DNA of 64,000 bases. Origin: Streptomyces sp. AM 2-1-1 (GTDB lineage: Bacteria > Actinomycetota > Actinomycetes > Streptomycetales > Streptomycetaceae). Location of the stretch: assembly GCF_029167645.1 (NCBI RefSeq), contig NZ_CP119147.1, forward strand, positions 2,418,001-2,482,000. The letters run 5' to 3'. Each line of letters opens with the position of its first letter. Position 1 is the stretch's first letter. This document shows positions 21,677 to 31,355 of this stretch, piece after piece. The notes under the pieces are model-generated. The model had not been told where the DNA came from and did no database searches. It saw only the letters and a list, made by a program, of their open reading frames with translations. Position numbers and translations under genes: made by a program.

Positions 21677-23140
21677 TCAGGGGGCGGCCGGGGTGCGCAG
21701 CGCCCGGTCGGTGACGGTCAGCACGATCAGCGCGACCCCGAGCCCGGCGGCGATCCACGCCATCAGGTGCAGCCCCGCGTCGGTGGCCGCCCGGCCGTAG
21801 GCGAGGGCGATCATGCTGGACGCGGTGATCGCTCCTGTGTACTGCGCGGTGCGCTGGAGCCCCGCGGCCGACCCGATGGACGCGGCCGGGGCGAACTGGG
21901 CGACGGCCGCCTGGTTGCTCGTACCGATCAGCCCCTGCGGGACACCGAAGCAGGCGCCCGCCAGCAGCAGCAGGACGAGCGGGGAATCGCCGGAGAGGAA
22001 GCCCAGCAGGACGGCCCCGCCGGTGAGCAGCAGACAGGCCAGGGTGAGCGGTCCCCGGATGCCCTTCGTACGGGCGCCGAGGAGCGAGCAGGCGAGGGCG
22101 GCGAGGGACATCGGGAGCATCAGCAGCCCGGTCTCCCCGGAGGAGAAGCCGCGGACCTCCTCCAGCCACTGGGTGAAGCCGTACATCACGCAGTAGACGA
22201 GGAGGTAGCCGAGGCCGTGCCGCAGGTAGGTGCGGGTGAGGGCGCCGTTGGAGGCGAGCATCCGCAGGTCGAGGAAGGGCGCGGGGGTCCGCAGCTGCCA
22301 GCGGACCAGGACGGCGCCCACCACCGCGAGGGGCAGCAGCAGCCACCACTGCGGGTGGGCCAGGTCGAGCAGGAAGAAGGCGAGCAGCGTCAGGGCGGTG
22401 GAGAAGAGCCCTATGCCGAGCGGATCGATTCCGGTCCTCGGACGGCTGCCGTCCTCGGCGGGCGGGCGCCCCCGGTCGGCCGGGATCCACCGCACGGCCG
22501 TGACGAGCGCGATCAGCGCGACGGGCACGTTGACCGCGAAGATTCCCCGCCAGCCGACCAGCATCACCAGCACTCCGCCGAGCGTCGGCCCGACGGCGGT
22601 GCTGCCGACCGCCGCGAAGGAGAGCCGCGCGAGGACCGGGCGGGGCGGCGTGCGGCCGACCCGGAGGCCCTCGTGGCGGAGGATCGACATGGCGGCGGGA
22701 TAGGCGGCGGCGCTGCCGATGCCCAGGAGCAGCCGGGAGACGAGGAGCCAGGTGAAGGAGAGGGCGAAGGCGCCGACCAGTCCGGAGACCAGCACCACGA
22801 CGAGCCCGGCGAGGAAGACCCGGCGCGGGCCGACGGAGTCGGCGAGCTTGCCGAGCACCGGCTGCGCGACGGCGCTGGTGAGGTAGAGGACGGAGATCAG
22901 CCAGGCGGTGCCGGCCGCGCCCACGGAGTAGGTGTGCCCGATCGCGACCAGGGCGGTCGAGATCATGGTGGTGTTGAGCGGGTTGACCAGCGAGCCGATC
23001 AGCAGGGGCGCCGTGAGCCGGGCGCCGAAGCCGAGGGTCCCCGAGGGGTCCTGGGGCGGGGCGGCGCTACCCGTTCCCCCGGCCGCCGCCGCGGGTATGA
23101 GCGGCGGGGTCGCGGCCGGTGTTCCGCCGGGAGCGCTCAC
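21677..23140 (-). CDS. MFS drug/solute exporter (DHA2-like)
   Basis: 487 residues from GTG 23140. The start overlaps the MarR stop as GTGA, a four-base overlap that couples translation. About 14 hydrophobic segments follow a hydrophilic Ala/Pro-rich N-terminus of about 40 residues. Motif A is visible as GKLADSVGPRRVF in the first cytoplasmic loop and a motif-C-like PTLGGVLVMLVGWRGIF segment follows, as in proton-driven multidrug exporters. It probably exports a toxic or signalling small molecule sensed by the MarR protein; the substrate cannot be read from sequence. Confidence 0.88.
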   Translation of the reverse strand: MSAPGGTPAATPPLIPAAAAGGTGSAAPPQDPSGTLGFGARLTAPLLIGSLVNPLNTTMISTALVAIGHTYSVGAAGTAWLISVLYLTSAVAQPVLGKLADSVGPRRVFLAGLVVVLVSGLVGAFALSFTWLLVSRLLLGIGSAAAYPAAMSILRHEGLRVGRTPPRPVLARLSFAAVGSTAVGPTLGGVLVMLVGWRGIFAVNVPVALIALVTAVRWIPADRGRPPAEDGSRPRTGIDPLGIGLFSTALTLLAFFLLDLAHPQWWLLLPLAVVGAVLVRWQLRTPAPFLDLRMLASNGALTRTYLRHGLGYLLVYCVMYGFTQWLEEVRGFSSGETGLLMLPMSLAALACSLLGARTKGIRGPLTLACLLLTGGAVLLGFLSGDSPLVLLLLAGACFGVPQGLIGTSNQAAVAQFAPAASIGSAAGLQRTAQYTGAITASSMIALAYGRAATDAGLHLMAWIAAGLGVALIVLTVTDRALRTPAAP

Positions 23141-23616
23141 CGCTCCACCAGCCGGTCGAGCAGGGTGACCGCCGCGGCGACGGTCCGCCGCTCGCCCTCG
23201 TCCATCTCCGCCGCGAGCGCCTCGGTGAGCCAGTCGTGCTTGGCCGCCCGGACTCCGGCGAGGGTGGCCCGGCCGGCCTCGGTGACCGAGACGAGGGACT
23301 TGCGCCCGTCCGCGGGGTCGGGGGCCCGCTCGACCAGGTGCTGGCCCTCCAGGGCGGCGAGCGTCAGCCGCATGGACTGCGGGCGCACGTACTCCGCCCG
23401 TGCGAGCGCCGCCGTGGTGGCCGGCCCGTCCCCGTCCAGCCGGGCCAGCACGGACCGCTGCGACGGCGTGAGCAGGCTCGCGGAGGACTCGGTGCGCAGC
23501 TTGCGCAGGAGCCTGCTCACCACCGCCGCGAGGCGCGCGGCCACCACGTCGGGAGCGGTGTCGTCCAGGCGCGGGGCGGCCGGCCGCGGGGCCGGGGCAT
23601 CGGTCGATTCGGGCAT
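23137..23616 (-). CDS. MarR family transcriptional regulator
   Basis: 159 residues. Winged helix-turn-helix dimer: LTPSQRSVLARLDGDGP leads into the recognition helix region (ARAEYVRPQSMRLTLAALE), followed by the wing with the DPADGRKSLVSVTEAG motif typical of MarR proteins. First gene of an operon with the overlapping MFS gene and probably the isochorismatase-like gene. A 19-bp palindrome 14 bases upstream of the start codon is a likely autoregulatory operator, as usual in this family where ligand binding relieves repression of the adjacent exporter. Confidence 0.9.
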   Translation of the reverse strand: MPESTDAPAPRPAAPRLDDTAPDVVAARLAAVVSRLLRKLRTESSASLLTPSQRSVLARLDGDGPATTAALARAEYVRPQSMRLTLAALEGQHLVERAPDPADGRKSLVSVTEAGRATLAGVRAAKHDWLTEALAAEMDEGERRTVAAAVTLLDRLVER

Positions 23617-23629
23617 ATCGCCAGGCTAG

Positions 23630-23648
23630 AAGATGTACAGAGCATCTT
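23630..23648. promoter_or_regulatory. Palindromic operator candidate for the MarR protein
   Basis: AAGATG and CATCTT are exact reverse complements separated by seven bases (TACAGAG). The site lies just upstream of the MarR start codon in a locally AT-rich stretch, the usual position for MarR self-repression. A second palindrome (CTTGCAAG, 23646-23653) overlaps its right side. Confidence 0.6.
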
Positions 23649-23959
23649 GCAAGTTTGCCTGTCGAATGCGGCCGCCCCGGCTACCCCGCCACATCGGGCT
23701 CCTCCGCTCGCAGCAGGGTTCCGTCGATCAGGGGCGGCGGTGCGTTCGGAAGCATTCCGCCGGTGGGCCCGGCACCGACCGCGTTGCTCCTGGTCGGTCT
23801 GCTCACGGTGGGCGCGGGCCAGGCCTCGCGCGGCGGCCGTCGGACCGGGTGACGCGCGCCGCGCGGGTACGGCACGTACCCGGCCCGCCGACCCCCCGCC
23901 CGACGGCCCGCCGAACGCCCGGGTCGCGGGGTGCGAAACCTGGTCATAACCTCCCAGGT

Positions 23960-26086
23960 GTGGCGCCTCCCCCGAGTCGTATCCGCAGCTCCCGCCCCTG
24001 CCGGGCGCTGCTCGGCGTGGTGTTCGCGGCCCTCTGGCTGGCCGCCGGGGCCACCGCTCCGGCGCGGGCCGACGACCCGGTGACGCTCTCCCGGGACGGG
24101 CAGATCACCGACCGCACCGGGGCGCTCGGCGACCGCACCGGCGAGGTCGAGGCAGCCCTCGACTCCCTCTTCGACGAGCGGCGGGTGCAGCTCTTCGTCG
24201 TGTACGTACGCGACTTCTCCGGCCGGTCCTCGCAGAGCTGGGCCGACGAGACCGCGACCCGCAACGGCCTGGGCCAGGACGACGTGCTGCTCGCCGTCGC
24301 CACCCACGACCGGCAGTACGCGTACTCCGTCGACGAGGCGTCCCGGCTGACCGACGCGCAGTTGCGGGACGTGGCGAGCACCGCCGTCGTGCCGGCGCTG
24401 CGGGTGAACGACTGGGCAGGTGCCGCGATCGGCGCCGCCGACGGCTTCGAGGCGGTGCTCGCGGGAGAGCCGGTGCCCTCGCCCTCGCTCTCCCCCGGCC
24501 CGGCCGATCCGGGGTCGGGCGGTTCGGGCGGGACGGGCGCCGGCGACCTCCTGCTCCCCGCGGTCCTGCTCGTCGCGGTCCTCGCGGTCGCCCTGTACGC
24601 CCTCTCCCGGCGCAAGCGGCGCGCGCGGAGCCGGACGACTCCGGCCGCCGCCGGCTGGGGCGCCGGTGCCCCCGGCGCCGAGCCCGCCGCACCCCTGGTC
24701 CCGCTGGCCGAGTTGGACGCGCGGGCCAAGGAGATCCTGGTGGACACGGACGACGCCGTCCGCACCAGCGAGGAGGAGCTGGGCTTCGCCGCGGCCCAGT
24801 TCGGCGACGAGGCGGCGGCTCCCTTCGCGGCAGCGGTGACACGTGCGAAAGCGGAACTGACCGCGTCGTTCCGGCTGCGCCAGCAGCTCGACGACGCGAT
24901 CCCGGAGGACGAGCCGACGCGGCACCGGATGCTGACGGAGATCATCTGCCGCTGCACCGCGGCGGACGAACGGCTCGACGCCGTGGCGGCCGACTTCGAC
25001 CGGCTGCGTTCCCTGGAACAGCACGCGCCCCAGGCGCTGGCGGAGGTGGAGACCACCTTCCGCGGCCTCGCCGGCCGTACCGCGACGGCGGGTTCGACGC
25101 TCGACACCATGCGGACCCGGTACGCGCCGTCGGCGGCCGCCCCCGTCGTGGACGACGTCGAGCAGGCCAAGGAGCGACTGCTCTTCGCGACCTCCACGCT
25201 CAACCAGGCACGCCAGGCGGTGGACGGCGGCGACCGCTCCGGGGCCGCCGTCTTCGTCCGCGCCGCGGAGAGCGCGGTGCGCCAGGCCGCCACTCTGGTG
25301 GACGCCGTCGAGCGCCGGGCCGCCGAACTCGACGAGGCGGCGTCCCGCGTCCCGGCGGCGCTCACCGAGATGGAGACGGACCTCGCGGACGCGCACGGGC
25401 TGCTGCGGGGCACCGCGCGGGGTGTGTCCACCGCCGATCTCCAGGGGCGCATCGGCAGGGCGGAAGCGGTGCTGCGGGACGTACGGGGAGAGGTGGCGGG
25501 CGGACCGTACGACCCGATCGACGCGCTGCGCCGGCTGGAGGAGGCGGACGCGGTGCTGGACCAGTCCCTGGCCGCGGCCCGTGCGCGGGACCACGGCGAC
25601 AGCCGGGCCCTTTCGTTGCTCGACCAGGCGATGCTCACCGCCCGCTCGGCCGTCTCGGCCGCCGCCGGCTACCTCACCACCCACCGGGGCGCGGTCGGCG
25701 CCCAGGCGCGCACCCGGCTCGCGGAGGCGCAGCGCCACATGGAGGGGGCGGGGCAGCTCGCCGCGGGCGGCGATCCGCAGCGGGCGCTGACCGAGGCGCA
25801 GCGGGCCGACGCCCTGGCCGGTCAGGCGCAGGCCCTCGCGGAACAGGACGTACGCGCTTTCGAAGACCGGTCCGGGCCGGGCGGCCCCCGGGGCGGCGGC
25901 ATGGGCGGAGCGGTGCTGGGCGGCATCCTGCTCGGCGGCATCCTCGGCGGCGGAAGGGACGGTGGTCGCGGGTTCGGCGGGGGCGGGTTCGGCGGGGGCT
26001 TCGGGGGCGGGTTCGGCGGCGGAGGGCCCGGCAGCTTCGGCGGAGGAGGGACGCGGGGTCGCCGGGGCGGCGGCGGCCGCTTCTGA
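23960..26086 (+). CDS. TPM-domain membrane protein with coiled-coil region and Gly-rich tail
   Basis: 708 residues from GTG 23960. The start is inferred from the signal peptide that follows (residues ~10-38, ending ARADDPV). The frame is open further upstream but non-coding in appearance, and TAACCT eight bases before the GTG suggests a leaderless message. Residues ~40-170 form a TPM domain (DRTGALGDRTGEVEAAL, LFVVYVRDFSG), external to the membrane. A transmembrane helix (~195-217) precedes a long cytoplasmic alpha-helical region rich in Ala, Glu and Arg (~240-630) with coiled-coil character. The last ~60 residues are almost pure Gly/Phe/Arg repeats. The pspA gene follows 129 bases later, so the two may work together in envelope maintenance. 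Confidence 0.82.
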   Translation: MAPPPSRIRSSRPCRALLGVVFAALWLAAGATAPARADDPVTLSRDGQITDRTGALGDRTGEVEAALDSLFDERRVQLFVVYVRDFSGRSSQSWADETATRNGLGQDDVLLAVATHDRQYAYSVDEASRLTDAQLRDVASTAVVPALRVNDWAGAAIGAADGFEAVLAGEPVPSPSLSPGPADPGSGGSGGTGAGDLLLPAVLLVAVLAVALYALSRRKRRARSRTTPAAAGWGAGAPGAEPAAPLVPLAELDARAKEILVDTDDAVRTSEEELGFAAAQFGDEAAAPFAAAVTRAKAELTASFRLRQQLDDAIPEDEPTRHRMLTEIICRCTAADERLDAVAADFDRLRSLEQHAPQALAEVETTFRGLAGRTATAGSTLDTMRTRYAPSAAAPVVDDVEQAKERLLFATSTLNQARQAVDGGDRSGAAVFVRAAESAVRQAATLVDAVERRAAELDEAASRVPAALTEMETDLADAHGLLRGTARGVSTADLQGRIGRAEAVLRDVRGEVAGGPYDPIDALRRLEEADAVLDQSLAAARARDHGDSRALSLLDQAMLTARSAVSAAAGYLTTHRGAVGAQARTRLAEAQRHMEGAGQLAAGGDPQRALTEAQRADALAGQAQALAEQDVRAFEDRSGPGGPRGGGMGGAVLGGILLGGILGGGRDGGRGFGGGGFGGGFGGGFGGGGPGSFGGGGTRGRRGGGGRF

Positions 26087-26215
26087 CCGGGCCCGGGCAC
26101 CCGCACCCCCTGCCTTGCCGAACCCCGCGCCCCTCGTCCCGTGTTCCCCGCCGCACCGCCGGGCGGCCGCACCGCCGGGCCGTTTCCCCCGACCGTCTCC
26201 AGAAGAGGAGTTCCC

Positions 26216-26929
26216 ATGTCGAAGCAGACGATTCTCGGCCGTGTCGGCCGGCTCGCGAGGGCGAACATCAACGCCCTCATCGACCAGGCCGAGGACCCGC
26301 AGAAGATGCTGGACCAGCTGATCCGCGACTACACCCAGAACATCGCGGAGGCCGAGCAGGCGGTCGCCGCCACCATCGGCAACCTGCGGCTGACGGAGCA
26401 GGACCACGCGGAGGACGTGGCGGCGGCGAAGGAGTGGGGCGGCAAGGCGCTCGCGGCCAGCCGCAAGGCGGACGAGCTGCGGGGAGCGGGCTCCGCGGTG
26501 GAGGCGGACAGGTTCGACAACCTCGCGAAGGTCGCTCTGGGCAGCCAGCTCCAGGCGGAGAAGGAGGCGCGGACGGCCGAGCCGGTCATCGCCTCGCAGA
26601 CCGAGGTGGTGGACGAACTGAAGGCGGGGCTCGACCGGATGAAGGCGAAGCTCGGCGAGTTGAAGGCCAAGCGGGACGAGCTGGTGGCCCGGGCCGCGTC
26701 GGCGCGGGCGCAGAACCGGATGATGGACGCGGTGAACTCCGTCGACGTGCTCGACCCGACGAGCGAGCTCAACCGCTTCGAGGAGAAGGTGCGCCGCGAG
26801 GAGGCGAAGGCGATGGGCAAGCAGGAACTGGCCGCGTCCTCGCTCGACGCGCAGTTCGAGCAGTTGGAGGGCATGGGCGACAGCGCGGAGGTCGAGGCAC
26901 GGCTCGCCGCCCTGAAGTCACCGTCCTGA
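26216..26929 (+). CDS. PspA/IM30 (Vipp1) family envelope stress protein
   Basis: 237 residues from ATG 26216 with AGAGGAG upstream. The N-terminal start MSKQTILGRVGRLARANINA and the following DQAEDPQKMLDQLIRDY are the conserved helix 1 and 2 of PspA proteins; most of the chain is long alpha-helical coiled coil (ALA/GLU/LYS-rich). PspA oligomers bind damaged cytoplasmic membrane. It follows the TPM protein on the same strand and is convergent with the phosphatase gene downstream. Confidence 0.93.
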   Translation: MSKQTILGRVGRLARANINALIDQAEDPQKMLDQLIRDYTQNIAEAEQAVAATIGNLRLTEQDHAEDVAAAKEWGGKALAASRKADELRGAGSAVEADRFDNLAKVALGSQLQAEKEARTAEPVIASQTEVVDELKAGLDRMKAKLGELKAKRDELVARAASARAQNRMMDAVNSVDVLDPTSELNRFEEKVRREEAKAMGKQELAASSLDAQFEQLEGMGDSAEVEARLAALKSPS

Positions 26930-27127
26930 CCGCCGGAGCGGGCGGGCGGAACGGGCGGCGGAATGCGCGGGCGGAACAGGGGAAATGCGCGGGCGGACCG
27001 GGGCGGAGGAGCGTGCGGGCGGAGCCGCAGCGGACCTGCGCCCGTCCCCTCGTCCGTCCCTCCGGCGGTCCTCTCCCCCGTCCGCCCCCGCCCTTTTTCT
27101 CCCCACGTGCCTCGTGTCAGTGCGTGC

Positions 27128-29758
27128 CTAGTACATGCTGAGCAGTTGTTCGACCGAGAGTTCGGCGGCGGGCCGCCCGTCCGGCAGTGCCAGTTCGAAC
27201 CAGACGGTCTTGCCGCGCGGGGTCCGCCGTGAGCCCCAGGCCGCGCTGAGCAGTCCGACGAGCTGGAGTCCCCGCCCGCCCTCGTCGGTGTCACGGGCGC
27301 GGCGGCGCCGCGGCTGGACCAGCCCGGCGTCCCACACCTCGCACACCAGGGTGCGGTCGCGCAGCAGCCGGAGCCGGATCTCGCCCTCGCCGTAGCGCAG
27401 CGCGTTGGTGACGAGTTCGCTGACGAGGAGTTCGGTGGTGTCCACCAGGTCCTCGACGTTCCACTCGGTCAGCTTCCGTCGGGCGAGTTCGCGCGCCCTG
27501 CCGACCGAGCGGGGTTCCCGGGGCAGCGTCCAGTCGCCGACGGCCTCCTCGGGCAGCCCCTGGACACGGGCCATCAGGAGCGCGATGTCGTCCTCGCCGT
27601 GCCGGGTGTCCAGGGAGGTCAGCACGTGGTCGCAGGCGGCCTCCAGCCGCATGCGGGGGCCGGTGAGGGCCGCGCGCAGCGCCTCCAGCCCTTCGTCGAG
27701 CGGGTGGTCCCGCGACTCCACCAGGCCGTCCGTGTAGAGGGTGAGGAGGGCGCCTTCGGCGAGCTCGACCACCACTTCCTCGAACGGTTCGCCCCCGACG
27801 CCGAGCGGCATCCCCGGCGGTACGTCGAGGAGCCGGGCCGGAGCGCCGGGCTCGACGACGGCCGGCGGCAGGTGTCCGGCGTTGGCGAAGGTGCAGCGCC
27901 GGGTGACCGGGTCGTAGACCGCGTACACGCAGGTCGCGAGGTAGACCTCGGAGAGGTCCGCCTCGCGGGACTTCTGGAGGGCGCGCGAGGGCCACTGGGT
28001 GCCGCCGCCCTCCGGCCGGTCGCCGCCGCCGGGAGTGCCGAGGCCGCGGGCGACCTCGTCGAGGGCGTACAGCACTTCGGCGGGCTCCAGGTCGAGCAGG
28101 GCGAGGGTCCGTACGGCCGTGCGGAGCTCCCCCATGGCGACCGCCGCCCGCAGTCCCCGCCCCATGACGTCGCCGACGACGAGCGCGGTGCGGTGTCCGG
28201 GCAGTTCGATGACGTCGAACCAGTCGCCGCCGACCTCGGTGGTCGCGTTGCCGGGGAGGTAGCGGCAGGCGATGTCCAGACCCGCCGCCTCGGGAGCGCC
28301 GGGCGGGAGCAGGCTGCGCTGGAGGATGAGGGCGCGTTCGTGCTCGCGGCGGTAGAGGCGGGCGTTGTCGATGCAGACGGCGGCTCGGGCGGCCAGCTCG
28401 CCGGCCAGGTCCCGGTCCCGCTCGCCGAAGGGTTCGCTGCCCTTCGTACGGGAGAAGCGGACGAGCCCCACCACGGTGTCGTGGGCGATCATCGGCACCG
28501 CCAGCGTGGAGCGGACGAAGCCGGGTCCGTCGCCGGGTTCCTCCTGCACCCGGCCGGTGCGCAGGGCGGTCGCGCAGGCGGAGGCGTACGGGTAGCGGTG
28601 TACGGCTCCGAGGGCGGGCCCGGCCGTCCCGGCCGCGGCCTCCCGGTCGTCGGCGATCCACTCGCCGGTGCGTGCCCCGGGTACCCGGGCGCCCGGTGTG
28701 CCGGGGGCCGGGGGCCGGGCGTCGGAGACCGCGCTGGCCTCGGCGACCCGGCGCAACTCCGCCGACGCCGCCCCGGGCTCGGGTGCGGGGCCGCCGGCGG
28801 GCGGGGCCTCGGCGCCGGTGAGGACGGCGGGGAAGAGGTCGACGGTGGCGAGGTCGCAGAAGCCGGGTACGGCCACGTCGAGGAGTTCGCGGGCGGTGGT
28901 CTCCAGGTCGAGGGAGTTGCCGATCCGGGCGCTGGCCTCGTTGAGCAGCCGGAGGTTGCGCCGGGCGCTGGCCGCCTCGCGGGCGGCGATGTGCCGGCCG
29001 GTGACGTCGGTGGCGAGTCCGGCGACCCCGGTGGGCCGCCCCGACCGGGTGTGCACCCGGTAGAGGTTCATGGACCAGTGGCGGCGGTCGGTGTCGCCGG
29101 GGACCGTGCCGATGAGCCGGAGGTCGGTGACCGATTCGCCGGTGGCGAGGACCCTCTTCAGGGTGTCGGTCAGCCGGTCCGCCTCGGGGCGGGTGAGGTA
29201 GTCCTCGGCCCTGCGCCCCCGGTGGTCGGCGGCCATGCCACCGAAGACGGTGGCGAAGCGCTCGTTGGCCCGGACCACGGAGAGGTCCTTGCCGAAGAGC
29301 ACGAAGCCGAAGGGTGATTGGCCGAAAATTGCCTGTGAGGCGGCGAGGTCCGTCTCGATGCCGCGCAGCGCCCGCACGTCCACCACGATGCAGAGGGCGG
29401 CGCGTTCGCCGGAGGCCGTCGCGCTCGGCATGACGTAGACCTCGGCGAGCCCGCGGACGTCCCGCTCCCCGGGTATCCGGAACGGGACGAGGCCCGTCCA
29501 CTCCTTGCCGTCGAGGATCTCGCGGACCTGTCGGTGTCCGCCGCGCCGCAGTTCGGGAGGCATGAACGCCTCCACGGGATCGCGGCCGACCGCCTCGTGC
29601 GGGCCCATGCCGAAGAGATCGGCGGCCCTCGTGCTCCACTGCTCGATCAGGCCGTCCGGGCCCATCGAGAAGGAGGCAACCCTGATGTACTCGTAAATCG
29701 AGCCAGGCGGGCTGCTCTGCCACACGATGTCGCCCGCTGTCCCAGGTATCTCGCTCAC
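27128..29758 (-). CDS. PAS-PAS-GAF-SpoIIE serine phosphatase with C-terminal HATPase
   Basis: 876 residues from GTG 29758. Order of domains: PAS (about 20-130), PAS (about 140-260), GAF (about 280-480), PP2C/SpoIIE phosphatase (about 500-720), and an RsbW-type histidine-kinase-like ATPase (about 740-870). The phosphatase shows VGGDWFDVIELPG (first metal Asp), VGDVMGRG, LYTDGLVESRD and EDDIALLM. The ATPase N-box is ELVTNALRYG with EGGRGLQLV as the G-box. Such fused proteins act at both ends of a partner-switching cascade, dephosphorylating an anti-sigma-factor antagonist and phosphorylating it, in response to a signal perceived by PAS or GAF. An RsbW-like single-domain gene lies just upstream. 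Confidence 0.92.
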   Translation of the reverse strand: MSEIPGTAGDIVWQSSPPGSIYEYIRVASFSMGPDGLIEQWSTRAADLFGMGPHEAVGRDPVEAFMPPELRRGGHRQVREILDGKEWTGLVPFRIPGERDVRGLAEVYVMPSATASGERAALCIVVDVRALRGIETDLAASQAIFGQSPFGFVLFGKDLSVVRANERFATVFGGMAADHRGRRAEDYLTRPEADRLTDTLKRVLATGESVTDLRLIGTVPGDTDRRHWSMNLYRVHTRSGRPTGVAGLATDVTGRHIAAREAASARRNLRLLNEASARIGNSLDLETTARELLDVAVPGFCDLATVDLFPAVLTGAEAPPAGGPAPEPGAASAELRRVAEASAVSDARPPAPGTPGARVPGARTGEWIADDREAAAGTAGPALGAVHRYPYASACATALRTGRVQEEPGDGPGFVRSTLAVPMIAHDTVVGLVRFSRTKGSEPFGERDRDLAGELAARAAVCIDNARLYRREHERALILQRSLLPPGAPEAAGLDIACRYLPGNATTEVGGDWFDVIELPGHRTALVVGDVMGRGLRAAVAMGELRTAVRTLALLDLEPAEVLYALDEVARGLGTPGGGDRPEGGGTQWPSRALQKSREADLSEVYLATCVYAVYDPVTRRCTFANAGHLPPAVVEPGAPARLLDVPPGMPLGVGGEPFEEVVVELAEGALLTLYTDGLVESRDHPLDEGLEALRAALTGPRMRLEAACDHVLTSLDTRHGEDDIALLMARVQGLPEEAVGDWTLPREPRSVGRARELARRKLTEWNVEDLVDTTELLVSELVTNALRYGEGEIRLRLLRDRTLVCEVWDAGLVQPRRRRARDTDEGGRGLQLVGLLSAAWGSRRTPRGKTVWFELALPDGRPAAELSVEQLLSMY

Positions 29759-29916
29759 GCGACCGTCCCCTCCAGCTCACACACCGGACCGGTCCTGTGC
29801 GCAGTATTCAGCACGAATGCCTCTCCCGACACGGCGTTCACGATCACAGCAAGGTCTCAGTCCTTCTCGTCGGCGGCCCCGACCTCAGGTGATCGCTGTG
29901 CGTCCCCCCTCCACTC

Positions 29917-30378
29917 CTAACCAGACAGAGGCAGCTCGAACCACACCGTCTTGCCGCTCTTTCCTTTGCGGGTCCCCCAGCGACGTGCGGAACAGGCCAC
30001 CAGCTGGAGCCCCCGGCCGCCCTCGTCGTCGGGGCCGGCCTTCCGCCGGGTGGGGAGTTCCGGAAGCGGATCGGAGACTTCCACCAGCAGCCCGTGGCCG
30101 TCCGCCGACGGGTCGGGCGCCTGCGCCGGGGGGTCGGGCGCTTGCGCCGGGGGGTCGCCGGGCCGTACCAGGCGCACTCCGATGGGGCCGGTGGCGTGCC
30201 GGAGCGAGTTGGTCACCAGTTCACTGACCAGCAGCACCGTGAGGTCGATGACGGTCGGGCCGAGTTCCCAGGCGCGCAGCGTCTCGCGGACGGCGTTCCG
30301 GGCGCCCCGCACGGAGCCGGGCTCCGCCGGGAAGGACCACTCGGCACAGCCGCCTTCGGTATCGATCACGCCGATCAC
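29917..30378 (-). CDS. RsbW-like ATP-binding anti-sigma/regulatory kinase
   Basis: 153 residues of HATPase_c_2 type. It has the N-box ELVTNSLRHATG, a G-box DEGGRGLQLVAC and the family's terminal KSGKTVWFELPL. It would bind or phosphorylate an anti-anti-sigma factor. Between the two ATP-binding motifs is a proline-rich insert (PPAQAPD repeated), produced by two 21-bp tandem repeats. It lies 157 bases upstream of the large phosphatase gene, whose own ATPase domain is close in sequence. Confidence 0.85.
   Translation of the reverse strand: MIGVIDTEGGCAEWSFPAEPGSVRGARNAVRETLRAWELGPTVIDLTVLLVSELVTNSLRHATGPIGVRLVRPGDPPAQAPDPPAQAPDPSADGHGLLVEVSDPLPELPTRRKAGPDDEGGRGLQLVACSARRWGTRKGKSGKTVWFELPLSG
30110..30151. 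repeat. Two 21-bp tandem repeats inside the RsbW-like gene
   Basis: Units 30110-30130 and 30131-30151 differ at one base. The period is seven codons and adds a second PPAQAPD unit to the protein. Confidence 0.85.
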
Positions 30379-30750
30379 TTCCCGGGGCCGACAGCGGATT
30401 CACCCTCGACGGGTCAACCGGCACATACCCGTAAAGCGTGATGAACTATCACGGATCGTCACCTATGGGTCGTACGGGTGCACGGACCGTCGCCGACACC
30501 ACTGGGCCGTGTCGGTCCACGCGCGTCGGATCAGCGGGCAGTGTCCGGTGCGGTGCGTCGCATGGCGGAGGGGCACCCGTGTACCGGACGTGCTCGGGCC
30601 GTCGACCACGCCGCGAGGTGCCGGGCCGGGCGCCGACCGGCCGCCCGGCGGGAACGGCCGGACACGGCCTGCGGACCCCGCCTCCGCAAGACGGCGGAGC
30701 GGTAGCGGCCGGCAGCGGCCCGCCGACGGCAGCGCCCGGGCCCCCGTGCG
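30379..30750. other. Intergenic region, no gene seen
   Basis: About 370 bases between the RsbW-like start and the Nudix stop. The part next to the RsbW-like gene (30380-30480) is AT-richer and probably holds its promoter; the remainder is GC-rich with no supported gene or strong hairpin. Confidence 0.5.
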
Positions 30751-31152
30751 TCAGTCCAGTACGCCGGCCGCGTGGAGGTCGTCGAAGAGCACCTGGTCGA
30801 CCGGGGCGACGAGCGGACGGTCCGCGAAGGTGAACCAGGCGATCTCCTCGATCTCGTTGCTCGCCGCCGGGGTGCCCGCGCAGTCGCCGTAGTAGCAGCT
30901 CATCCGCACCACGACGCCGTCCGCGTGGCCGTGCGCCTGTGCCTCGTAGACGCCGGCGTGCACCACGGTCGCCGGGTCGAGGACGACCGCGAGTTCCTCC
31001 TCCACCTCCCGCAGCAGGGTCTGGAGGTCGCTCTCCCCCGCTTCCCGCTTGCCGCCGGGGATGTAGAAGACGTCCTTCCCCTTCGACCGCGCGCAGAGGA
31101 TCCTGCCGCTCTCCACCCGTACCCACGCCACCGTGTCGATCAGCGCTGCCAT
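30751..31152 (-). CDS. Nudix hydrolase
   Basis: 133 residues from ATG 31152 (a GTG directly before it at 31155 is equally possible). The Nudix box is clear as GGKREAGESDLQTLLREVEEEL, matching G-x5-E-x7-REUxEExGU apart from the end, where Leu-Ala replaces the usual Gly. Substrates of small Nudix proteins of this length are nucleoside diphosphate derivatives; which one cannot be read here. It stands alone, flanked by spacers of about 370 and 200 bases. Confidence 0.88.
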   Translation of the reverse strand: MAALIDTVAWVRVESGRILCARSKGKDVFYIPGGKREAGESDLQTLLREVEEELAVVLDPATVVHAGVYEAQAHGHADGVVVRMSCYYGDCAGTPAASNEIEEIAWFTFADRPLVAPVDQVLFDDLHAAGVLD

Positions 31153-31355
31153 CACTCCGCCTCAGTCGTCCGGCCCGGCGGCCGGGCCGGGTCAGGCCGG
31201 ACCTTACCTCCGCGCGGCGGCGCGCTCCGAGGCGAGGGGAGCGAACCGGCGCGGGCGGGACGGGGGCGCGCGCCGGCCGCCGGACGGGCCACGCACGACG
31301 GCGGCCGGGCGCTCCCTGGTCAGGGGGGCACCCGGCCGCCGGAAACGCCGGTCGC

